Source of the DNA: Candidatus Aminicenantota bacterium
GTDB lineage: Bacteria; Acidobacteriota; Aminicenantia; UBA2199
Direction of reading: 5' to 3'
DNA: 16,214 nt
Assembly: GCA_030639705.1 (NCBI GenBank)
Contig: DAOWKX010000024.1
Span: 1 to 16,214 of the forward strand
Positions 9,501 through 16,000 of the stretch are shown piece by piece. Every line of letters starts with the position of its first letter. Position 1 is the stretch's first letter. The position numbers were made by a program, and so were the translations under genes. The notes under the pieces are model-generated. The model saw only the letters and a list, made by a program, of their open reading frames with translations, searched no databases and had not been told where the DNA came from.

Positions 9501-9797
9501 TTTGATAGCCCTGATTGAAAAATTGGAGCCGATTTTACCGGGTCTTGTTGATTTTTTAAACAGGGTTTTATCGATAACGATTTTGGGCTGATGAATGATC
9601 ATATCCACTTCTTTCAGTCTGGAGAACAATGACCAGAAAGGAATTTCGATGCTGATGTGTTTAAAAGAAACCAGATTTTTATCCACTATAGGGAAATTTT
9701 TAATATTTTTGATATTTATTCCCAGTGGGAAGACCGATAGGCTCAGGTTCGAGAATTTTATTTTTTCCGGAAGTTGCCGGTTGATTTGGCTGTACAC
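6459..9797 (-). CDS. tamB: TamB / DUF490 family translocation and assembly module protein
   Basis: 1112 residues from a GTG at 9797. TamB proteins span the periplasm as a long beta-rich groove, anchored in the inner membrane and contacting an Omp85 partner; they act in outer-membrane protein assembly and phospholipid transport. The AsmA-like N-terminal part (IKFSNLSLSVFPLGINIKNI) and the repetitive beta-rich middle fit. The C-terminal DUF490 domain is clear: WRADLKLTGDINFPILSGKM, GEIFFSDRTFNL, then SRIKPEFRSSPPLPPQDVLA and LISLGELF. It ends YSIDIRFRKRR and overlaps the Omp85 start by 50 bases. As read, this frame lacks a good start: GTG 9797 has no Shine-Dalgarno sequence, and the frame stays open upstream through a hydrophobic helix. 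The expected anchor lies just upstream in a shifted frame (separate entry), so the true start is probably 9880. Confidence 0.9.
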   Translation of the reverse strand: MYSQINRQLPEKIKFSNLSLSVFPLGINIKNIKNFPIVDKNLVSFKHISIEIPFWSLFSRLKEVDMIIHQPKIVIDKTLFKKSTRPGKIGSNFSIRAIKISNGSLRYTSKKLTVILKKFNLDSVGFTNYTAYQLNSPLLKLLFPMSGKRVSVEGNLTTKFKQYQGSIKINKFFWSTRKFRIHAHGKIFKDSSMTLNTFFQGNPESILYPLLKELTISGFTYGNARISVDKNQKISVSGRFKSNTFSCSGQNFSDLQGRVTWDNISNHVHINTYFLDDQYRVNLKIDANDDDVHLIGTNMQGNSIAKVIDIYRDVPLDGIVEKADISVKNKIISGTVHLKNKTDYTPDFNIKGNFRFRYDSGRKIINFHSDRLFSEFGELSLTGEIILPLKKTDLSIHSKINEAGNINKYSLYFINLNLDPWKLKGGKGTFHLNYKRRRGNFRFNSTFRLNHFFSHLQPVDFLDSQISGENDIIKGDFNINDQFLKGRARLSINKENVRIDFVDVAGESQKILRLLGLDIDLKGPMKGEFCYIHPKQESLPQIQGHFSSKNLIGYNIHFDNIKGNLNSNLEYIHLKNLKYRCYRGDGTADILIDYVKKNFNLNGEVSRIKVNQIHPGFNGIAELRFSGQGQFNLDLIRLNYHIKDFSYYNDRQCNVSGQAHILTDFSDYDFKTIGFIHHQGQKSPFNIQLNQKNQQYSGIFKLHLKDINHIIPWKNNQGRMVLNGQIKTNKSGKITIQGIVAGDGDTLSFPNFPHTLRDFKGMITFNNLEFTLSSLQGKMANGEVQGNGFLHLEGNQVKNLLINFSGKQLNLYLIDKTSGTVNADLSLKKIDQKLLLQGNLYFSSVLWEREVDEDIKFYSQPGPSKSRSSWLDQLEFDINLVARDNCRMKNSFGNINWRADLKLTGDINFPILSGKMDSKNGEIFFSDRTFNLIKAKVLFNNKFHIDPYIDLQSEAFIKNYRIQFNIRGPASRIKPEFRSSPPLPPQDVLALISLGELFKRPASTELSSKMSTTSMISTELTENLEKRVKEIFGIDLLKFDPMINGTSVEGESRLSVGKSVAKNFIIVYSTNISTSRQEILYLLYQISPSISLIGMRNEDGRYSIDIRFRKRR

Positions 9798-9880
9798 ATA
9801 GAACTTAATCCCAAAATAAATTCCGGTGATCAGGAAAAGGATAAAAAAAAACAGATTAATCGTTTATACTTTTTTTTCAC
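9798..9880 (-). other. Frameshifted N-terminal anchor of TamB across a T9 run
   Basis: On the minus strand a GTG at 9880, 13 bases after the transaldolase stop, opens the peptide MKKKYKRLICFF and then runs into TGA. The tamB frame, open from just downstream of a TAA at about 9866, encodes FILFLITGIYFGIKFYV leading into VYSQINRQ. The two frames meet in a run of nine T (minus strand; 9843-9851). Adding one T, or slipping back one base, joins them into a basic N-terminus followed by a hydrophobic helix, the usual TamB signal anchor. The joined protein would be about 1140 residues. Either a base is missing from this sequence or the gene uses slippage. Confidence 0.7.
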
Positions 9881-9893
9881 TTTATTGGTCGGG

Positions 9894-10538
9894 TTATTTT
9901 TTTACTTTTTGCCAGTCCTTTAGAAATCGTTCCATCCCGATGTCGGTTAGCGGGTGGTTGAGTAATTTAGCCAGGGTAGAAAAAGGAATGGTTGCGATGT
10001 CAGCCCCCATCAGAGCAGCCTCTACAAAATGAAGCGGATGGCGAATGGAGGCCACGATGATTTCTGTCTCAATGGCATAGTTATCAAAAATTTGAATGAT
10101 ATCTCCTACCAGATCCATTCCGTTTCCGGAAATATCATCGATTCTCCCCACAAAGGGGGACACATAGGTGGCTCCGGCTTTGGCGGCCAGCAGTGCCTGA
10201 GAAGACGAAAAAATCAGAGTACAGTTGGTTTTGATCCCCAGAGTATACAGCTGTTTAATGACTTTGAGGCCCTGAAGGTTAATGGGAACCTTGATCACAA
10301 CATTATCAGCAATCTCAGCGTATTTTTTGGCTTCCTCTACCATTCCCCCTGCATCGGTTGCGGTGACCTCAACTGAAATCGGGCCGGGAAGGATTGAGGT
10401 AATTTCCTTTATCAATGGAAGAAATTCTCGATTTTCTTTAGAGACCAAGGACGGATTCGTGGTAACTCCGTTTACCACACCGTAATCAACTCCTTTTTTG
10501 ATTTCTTCGATATTGGCTGTATCCAGAAAAATTTTCAT
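9894..10538 (-). CDS. tal: Transaldolase, small TalC/Fsa-type
   Basis: 214 residues, the typical length of the small decameric transaldolase / fructose-6-phosphate aldolase family. A cytoplasmic TIM barrel of the pentose phosphate pathway, it would transfer dihydroxyacetone from fructose 6-phosphate or sedoheptulose 7-phosphate through a Schiff base. Visible residues: D6 (FLDTANI), the TTNPSL motif (26-31), Schiff-base K83 (NVVIKVPI) and SPFVGRIDD (127-135). E57 and F129 occupy the positions held by Gln59 and Tyr131 in E. coli FsaA. Glu and Phe there mark transaldolases, so I prefer transaldolase over fructose-6-phosphate aldolase. The ATG has an excellent GGAGG five bases upstream (10549-10545) and an extended -10 promoter behind it. 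It is first in the seven-gene run, ahead of tamB; no functional reason for that is evident. Confidence 0.95.
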   Translation of the reverse strand: MKIFLDTANIEEIKKGVDYGVVNGVTTNPSLVSKENREFLPLIKEITSILPGPISVEVTATDAGGMVEEAKKYAEIADNVVIKVPINLQGLKVIKQLYTLGIKTNCTLIFSSSQALLAAKAGATYVSPFVGRIDDISGNGMDLVGDIIQIFDNYAIETEIIVASIRHPLHFVEAALMGADIATIPFSTLAKLLNHPLTDIGMERFLKDWQKVKK

Positions 10539-10543
10539 TGCTG

Positions 10544-10567
10544 TCCTCCAGGAATTTGATTATAACA
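10544..10567 (-). promoter_or_regulatory. Extended -10 promoter and strong ribosome binding site for the transaldolase-tamB operon
   Basis: Minus strand TGTTATAAT (10567-10559) is a perfect extended -10 element: TG, one base, then consensus TATAAT at 10564-10559. The -35 region is AT-rich without a good hexamer, as is usual for extended -10 promoters. Transcription would start near 10552, leaving a leader of about 15 bases that is essentially just GGAGGA (10549-10544). No other strong promoter was noticed in the run down to 1245, so this one probably drives all seven genes. Confidence 0.65.
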
Positions 10568-10602
10568 GATTTAGGTGTATAAATAAAGAGGAAAAAAAGT
10601 AA

Positions 10603-10626
10603 AAAGTTAGGCGTGAAATTAACTTT
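10603..10626. promoter_or_regulatory. Inverted repeat between divergent promoters, possible operator
   Basis: AAAGTTA (10603-10609) and TAACTTT (10620-10626) form perfect 7-base arms around a 10-base spacer. The dyad lies between the two divergent -10 elements, ten bases upstream of the lnt -35 box. The spacing would suit a dimeric regulator binding one face of the helix, but in an AT-rich intergenic region such a dyad may arise by chance. Confidence 0.3.
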
Positions 10627-10635
10627 GTAATCTTA

Positions 10636-10664
10636 TTGCAATCTTTTTTTGGATTTTTTAAAAT
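10636..10664 (+). promoter_or_regulatory. Sigma-70-like promoter of lnt-pagL
   Basis: TTGCAA (10636-10641, 4/6) and TAAAAT (10659-10664, 5/6) are separated by exactly 17 bases. Transcription would begin near 10671, leaving a leader of about 23 bases containing AGAGG before the GTG start of lnt at 10694. Confidence 0.5.
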
Positions 10665-10693
10665 GGAGTCTATTCGGGAAAAAGAGGTAGCAG

Positions 10694-12274
10694 GTGAAAA
10701 AAAAGAATGATCTGTCCAACCCCCCCGGGTTGTTGAAGGGGTACGGGGACTGGAAGGTTTTTCTGCTGCGGCTGGCTGCTTTTGCCTGGACCGTTGCCCA
10801 GTATCCCCTGCTGGATATGCCTGTGAACTGGTGGCCCTTGCACTGGGTGGCCTGGGTCCCCTTTTTATGGGCCATTCATGCCCAGGAGGGCAGGGGAAAG
10901 ATATTATTTTCCTATGTGGGCGGAACCATCGGCAATTTATTTCTTTTTTCCTGGATTTCCAGCTTTATTCCCAATTTCAGCAATGTGCCCAAGCCGGTGG
11001 CGGTTTTGCTGCTTTTGGTTCTCTGCAGTTATTTGAGTATACACTGGATTCTGATGGCGGTTTTCATCCCCAGGTTCCGCCAGCGCTTTCCCCAATCCTG
11101 GATCTGGGTGGCTCCGGCTCTGGTGGTGGCAGCCGAGTTTCTCCTGCCCCAGATATTCCCCTATATGCAGGGCCTGACCCAGTACCGGGTGGTTCCTATT
11201 TTCCAATTGGCCTCGGCTACCGGAGTATATGGTATTACCTATCTGCTGCTTTTTTCTAATTGCGTGATTTTCCATACCCTGTGCCGGTATCGGTCTCATA
11301 AACCGTTTTCCTGGAAGCCTGTGCTCATACTGCTGTTGTTTATCTTGATAGTTCTGGGATACGGTATGTGGCGCGAGGTTCAGTATTCACAGAAAAGTGA
11401 TCAGGCCAGAGAGCTAAAAGTCGGTCTGATCCAGTCCAACATCGCCCCTCATGAGCACAGAAGCATGGGATTTGGGGAAATCCACAGGCTTTACCTGGAT
11501 ATGAGCCAGCAAGCGGTCAATGAGGGGGCAGAGTGGATTATCTGGTCTGAAGGAGAATTTAAACCACCGCTTAATTCTCCGGTGGCACAGAATATATTGA
11601 TTCAGGATAGCAGGCTATTGAATCGCCCCATCCTTCTGGGAGGGTTTTATTTTAGGTACCGGGATGGTAAACGGTTTCCCTCCAATAGCGCCATTCATGT
11701 GGATCCGGTAGGGGGGATGGGTAAACGCTATGATAAGCGTTTCCTGGTTCCCTTTGGGGAATATATGCCTTTTGAAAAGCAGCTCGGATTCATATATCGT
11801 CACATCAGTCATCGTTCGACTGTTTATCCGGGAAAGGATCCGGTGGTTCAAACCCTTCAGGATATACCCTATGCCTTTTTGATCTGTTATGAGGCTATTT
11901 TTCCTTCCCTGGTCAGAGAGTCGGTCCGGGCAGGGGCTCAATTACTGGTGAATATTACCTATGATGCCTGGTTTGGCCATACTTCCGCGTCCTACCAACA
12001 CCTGCTTCTGGCATCGGCCCGGAGTGCGGAAAATGGGATTCCCCTTATCCGGCTGGGTACGACCGGAATATCAACCACCATTGATTCCCTGGGACGCATG
12101 TCCACCCTCAGCCCCCTTTTTGAGCGCCGGGTTCTTATATATACGGTTAAGCTGATCCGGCTACCCAGTCTGTATTCCAGAATCGGAGATGTATTCTCCT
12201 GGCTCTGTGTGGCTGTGGTGATCATGGCTCTTTTATTCGTATGGATTCAATCCCGTCGGAGGCGTTCTGAATGA
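10694..12274 (+). CDS. lnt: Apolipoprotein N-acyltransferase
   Basis: 526 residues, normal length for Lnt, the inner-membrane enzyme that adds the third acyl chain to the N-terminal cysteine of lipoproteins using phospholipid. Several membrane segments fill residues about 22-225 (for instance 101-126, 166-190, 207-224), followed by a periplasmic nitrilase-like domain (about 240-485) and a final membrane helix (499-517) with a basic tail. The catalytic triad of E. coli Lnt (E267, K335, C387) is matched by E286 (IIWSEGEF), K348 (YDKRFLVPFGEYMP) and C398 (FLICYEAIFPSL). Also present are the typical NITYDAWFG (420-428) and GIPLIRLGTTGIS (448-460). The GTG start is supported by AGAGG 8 bases upstream. 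It overlaps pagL by four bases, so both are likely one transcript. High confidence. Confidence 0.96.
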   Translation: MKKKNDLSNPPGLLKGYGDWKVFLLRLAAFAWTVAQYPLLDMPVNWWPLHWVAWVPFLWAIHAQEGRGKILFSYVGGTIGNLFLFSWISSFIPNFSNVPKPVAVLLLLVLCSYLSIHWILMAVFIPRFRQRFPQSWIWVAPALVVAAEFLLPQIFPYMQGLTQYRVVPIFQLASATGVYGITYLLLFSNCVIFHTLCRYRSHKPFSWKPVLILLLFILIVLGYGMWREVQYSQKSDQARELKVGLIQSNIAPHEHRSMGFGEIHRLYLDMSQQAVNEGAEWIIWSEGEFKPPLNSPVAQNILIQDSRLLNRPILLGGFYFRYRDGKRFPSNSAIHVDPVGGMGKRYDKRFLVPFGEYMPFEKQLGFIYRHISHRSTVYPGKDPVVQTLQDIPYAFLICYEAIFPSLVRESVRAGAQLLVNITYDAWFGHTSASYQHLLLASARSAENGIPLIRLGTTGISTTIDSLGRMSTLSPLFERRVLIYTVKLIRLPSLYSRIGDVFSWLCVAVVIMALLFVWIQSRRRRSE

Positions 12275-12873
12275 AAAAACAGCCAAGAGCATGGGTTATG
12301 ATCCTTCTGGTGGCAGTCTTCTGGGGATTATTTTTTTCATCTGTCCGGTTAACTGCAGATAAATTATCTTGTGATTACCCCTCCCGGGAGGCGTCCGAAA
12401 GTGGTCTACTTCGGGAGATCAGGATCGGAATTTTTGCCCATGATGTGGATCATCTGTGGAGCAAAATGCACCTTGAAGAGGGAATCGATTTTAATGCCGA
12501 GATTTTATTTTCCCGTCCCTGTATTCGGGCATTATCCGGCATCCTCTTTCCAAACCTGGGAATCACCATCAATGATAGTGGCAATACCAGTAAATGTTAT
12601 GCGGGTTTCCTCTGGGAGTGGACTACCCGCTGGGGTATTTTCCTTGATCTGGGACTGGGGGTTGCCATCCATAACGGTGAATTAAATACCCCGGTTCCGG
12701 GCAGAAAATTATTAGGATGCCGGGTGCTGTTTCGGATACCCTTTGAGTTGGGATACCGGATATCCAGCCGTTTCCGGATATCCCTCATGTTTTCTCATGT
12801 ATCCAACGGATATACCACCGAGTACAACCAGGGACTGGATGTACTCGGTGTACGATTGGGTTATTGTTTTTAA
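12271..12873 (+). CDS. pagL: PagL-type lipid A 3-O-deacylase (acyloxyacyl hydrolase)
   Basis: 200 residues. A signal peptide occupies about 1-29, followed by a short beta-barrel-like protein. PagL is an outer-membrane enzyme that removes the 3-O acyl chain of lipid A. Family features: EIRIGIFAHDVDHLWSK (49-65), the GITINDSGNTSKCYAGFLWEW region (97-117), GVAIHNG (130-136) and the C-terminal active-site segment FSHVSNG (174-180), with catalytic His176 and Ser178 of the HxSN motif. The final GVRLGYCF ends in phenylalanine, as barrel proteins do. The acidic third member of the triad (Glu140 in Pseudomonas PagL) seems to be replaced by D190 in NQGLD. There are five cysteines, which is unusual for an outer-membrane barrel. 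Its ATG overlaps the lnt stop, with GGAGG 8 bases upstream. Fold family is confident; actual lipid A deacylation is inferred. Confidence 0.85.
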   Translation: MKKQPRAWVMILLVAVFWGLFFSSVRLTADKLSCDYPSREASESGLLREIRIGIFAHDVDHLWSKMHLEEGIDFNAEILFSRPCIRALSGILFPNLGITINDSGNTSKCYAGFLWEWTTRWGIFLDLGLGVAIHNGELNTPVPGRKLLGCRVLFRIPFELGYRISSRFRISLMFSHVSNGYTTEYNQGLDVLGVRLGYCF

Positions 12874-12877
12874 ACGC

Positions 12878-13058
12878 TAACCCCCATTTCTCACCAGCAA
12901 TCTACTGCAATGGCAAATATACTCATGTCTACTGCGTTATGCTCAATCGGCTTTCTCGACGTATTGTCAAATACGCCTTCAAAAGCCTCAATCGCATGCC
13001 TTGTATCCATGGACATCTTCGCCATTTCGTAACAATTTCCGGTGAGAAATGCGGGCTA
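12878..13058. repeat. 181-bp imperfect-palindrome repeat element (MITE-like)
   Basis: The ends are inverted: TAACCCCCATTTCTCACC at 12878-12895 and, on the other strand, TAGCCCGCATTTCTCACC at 13058-13041 (16 of 18 identical). Homology of the arms continues inward almost to the centre: AATGGC(A/G)AA(T/G)AT, CATG with TAC two bases on, ATGC, GGCTTT, and finally CGTATT-GTCA-AATACG around 12968, the midpoint. The transcript of either strand could fold into one long hairpin. TA lies at both tips. The element begins 4 bases after the pagL stop and ends one base before the stop codon of the Tricorn-like gene. It holds no transposase. Copy number cannot be judged from this window; it may also act as a terminator for the convergent genes. 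Confidence 0.75.
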
Positions 13059-13059
13059 A

Positions 13060-16000
13060 TTATTTTATCTCTTTCTCGAACCATTTAGATCGGTCCGGAT
13101 CTTCAGGATTGGTAATTTTCTTGGGCGGTTTCTTCTTGAGCTGTTCCAGCAGGCATTTGACCGCAGCTTCAATACTGGGATCTTTTCCTTTTGCCACTTC
13201 TTCTGGCCGGTCATATACTTCAAATCCGGGATCCGGGTAAACACCCACACCCTCGACTACGAATTCGCCATTTATACTGACAATTCCGAACATTGGAACT
13301 GCAAAGGAAGGCCCATCAACCAGGCCCGGGCTCCAGCCGTATCCGACCAGGCCTCCCCAGGTTCGGGTTCCGATCAGGATTCCCAGTTTTTTCTTGCGGA
13401 AACTGTAGGGAAACTCGTCTCCGCCTGAAGAGGAATAGTGATTGATCAGCATGACCTTGGGACCATCATGCCCGAAAGTAGGATCCAGATTTAACTCCAA
13501 TCCCCGGGCGTGCCAGTAGCTCATGGGTGAACGGAGCAATTTTTCGATCATTTTAATGGAATCCCAGCCGCCGCCGTTATAGCGATCATCGATGATCAGG
13601 GCTTCCTTGTGACTCTGGGCGTAAATACCCTTGAAGAGTTCCCGGTTGCCTTCAATGGCGGTATTGGGAACATGAATGTAGCCGATTCTTCCCTTGGAGA
13701 GTTTGTCCACCATTTTTCTCCGGGTTTCAACCCAGTCCATATAGAACAGGTTCAATTCAGTGGATATGGGCTTGATCCAGTAAGTTCGGGCCCCGCTGGC
13801 ATCGGGTTTTGAATTGACCTTTATGGTGATCTTCTGGTTGGCTGTATTTTCCAGGAACCGGTAGGGATTGTCCTTGGCGGTTACATTGTAGCCATTCAAT
13901 TCGATCAGGTAATCACCGGTATTTATATCGACACCCTGTTCGGTGAGGGGTGAGCGGGTTCCCTTATTCCAGTTTTCTCCCTGGTAAATCTTAGAAATGA
14001 TATAGCGGTTGGAATCGGGATCGGCCTTGAGTTCAGCACCCAGTAATCCGTTGTTGATGCGTTTCACCCTTTTGAAATCGCCCCAGTTAACGTAACAATG
14101 ACCGGCATTCAGTTCCCCGACCAGTTCACCGAAGACATAGTCCAGGTCTGCCCGGTGGCTGACAAAGGGGAGCCATTTATGGTATTTTTCCTTCATCTTG
14201 GGCCAGTCCACACCATGCATGTTTTTCACATAAAACCAGTCTCTATAAATCCGCCAGCCTTCATTGTATATCTGCTGCCATTCTTTAACCGGATCGATTT
14301 TCATGGTAAGTCCATCCAGTTTCAGGGCACCGGTACCGACTTTCTGCTTGGGTTTGATGTCGATGATTCCCCATTTGTCCTTAGCCCGGTAGAGCAATTT
14401 TTTATTGTCGGCTGAAAGTGAACCGTATTGAATGTCCTTGATTATAAGTTCATCCTTTTTATCTTTCAGATTATACATCCGGAGTTCCTGGTCTTTTAAA
14501 TATACGATCTTTCCCTCACCGATATCCTGTATCATGTTGTACTGGCCGGAACTCATGGGAAATGCATTGACCCGGTTGGCAATATTTTCGAAATCGATTT
14601 TAACCGTAACCGCCTCTTTTTTCTGTTCCTTTCCCTTTTTTGATTTCTTGTCCTTGGCCGAAGCGGCTGCCGGTTTTTTAACCTCTTCCAGGTCATTTTC
14701 TTCCTTAAAGATATTGGGGGCATCTTTTACCAGGGCCATGGCATACACGCGCATGGTTTTGTTATAGATAAAGTCAAAATCCATGCTGGAAAAGCCGGTC
14801 TTGAAATCCATATTGAAATCACGGTCCGAGAGAAAATAAATATATTTTCCACATTTGGAAAAACAGGCACCGTAGTCATTGTATTTGCCGTCATCCAGTG
14901 TGTAGGATTTGTTCCTTTCCAGAGAGTAGACCCATACGGCCTGGAGTTTGTTGTCGATTTCCTTGGTATAGGTGATCCATCTGGAATCCGGAGACCAATC
15001 ATAATGACGAATAGAAGAAAAACGGCCCCTGTCCACCCGGGTGATTTTTTTGGTGTCGATGTCCAGGATCTGGAGTTCCCGGTTCATATCTGAAAAAACC
15101 AGTTTCTTGCTGTCCGGTGACCAGACCGGCGGGTATTTCCATACCTTATGGTTATGGGTGATCTGAATGGATTTTTTGGTTTTGGGATCCAGCAGGTACA
15201 TCTCATAATCTCCGGTTTTATCAGACAGGTAATAAATCCATTTTCCGTCAGGAGAGGAGACCGGATACATTTCCCGGATACCCTGAGTACGGGTTAAGTT
15301 GACCGTAACCCCTTTCTTGGCCGGAACCGTAAAAATATCACCCCGGGCATCAAAAACGGCCCGTTTGGCTTTGGCAGTCAGAACCCCTCCAAAACGGGAG
15401 ACGAACTTGGACACATTTTTGAAATAGGGGAGCAGGTTGGGATTGTCAAAATGAATGTTGACGGTTATTTTTTCGGTTTTTCCGCCGTTGAGGTCCAGTT
15501 TATGAATTTGGCCGTCGTTTTCATAAACCACCAGGCCATTATGGCCGGAGGGCCACAGCACATCGTATTCGGTATATCTGGTTACCTGTTCGATTTTTTT
15601 ACTATTTAAATCATAGGACCAGAAATTTAATTTCAGATCACGGTCGGAGACAAAATAGAGCTTGTTTTTATACCACAGGGGGTGTTGATCAGTACCGGGG
15701 AAGGTGGTAATTCTCTGGGAAATATCTTTTTCGAGATCATAGGTCCATACATCCTGGGCCCTGCCACCTTTCATTCGCTTCCAGGTTCTGAATTCCCGGG
15801 AGATAGGTGTGTAGACAATCTTTTTTCCGCAGGGTGAAAAGCTGCCAAAACCAGCCTCCGGAATTTGAAGCGGGGTTTCCAGGCCACCCTCCAGGCTCAC
15901 CAAGAAATATTTTCCCATTCTTTCCTGAAAGGGAGTACGGTTGGCTCTTACCAGAATTTTTTTAGAATCCAAGGTCCAGTCCATAACAATATAATCGAAT

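Noticed and set aside
9870..9880. A8 run next to the GTG at 9880 as the slippage site for TamB
   Set aside because: A slip there would enter the TamB frame upstream of an in-frame TAA, so only the later T9 run can join the two frames.
12878..13058. CRISPR or insertion sequence at the palindromic region
   Set aside because: There is a single palindrome, no spaced direct repeats and no transposase gene.
12864..13088. Plus-strand 74-codon open frame between pagL and the Tricorn-like gene
   Set aside because: It is almost entirely inside the palindromic repeat element and runs into the end of the convergent gene; such frames in repeats are usually annotation artefacts.
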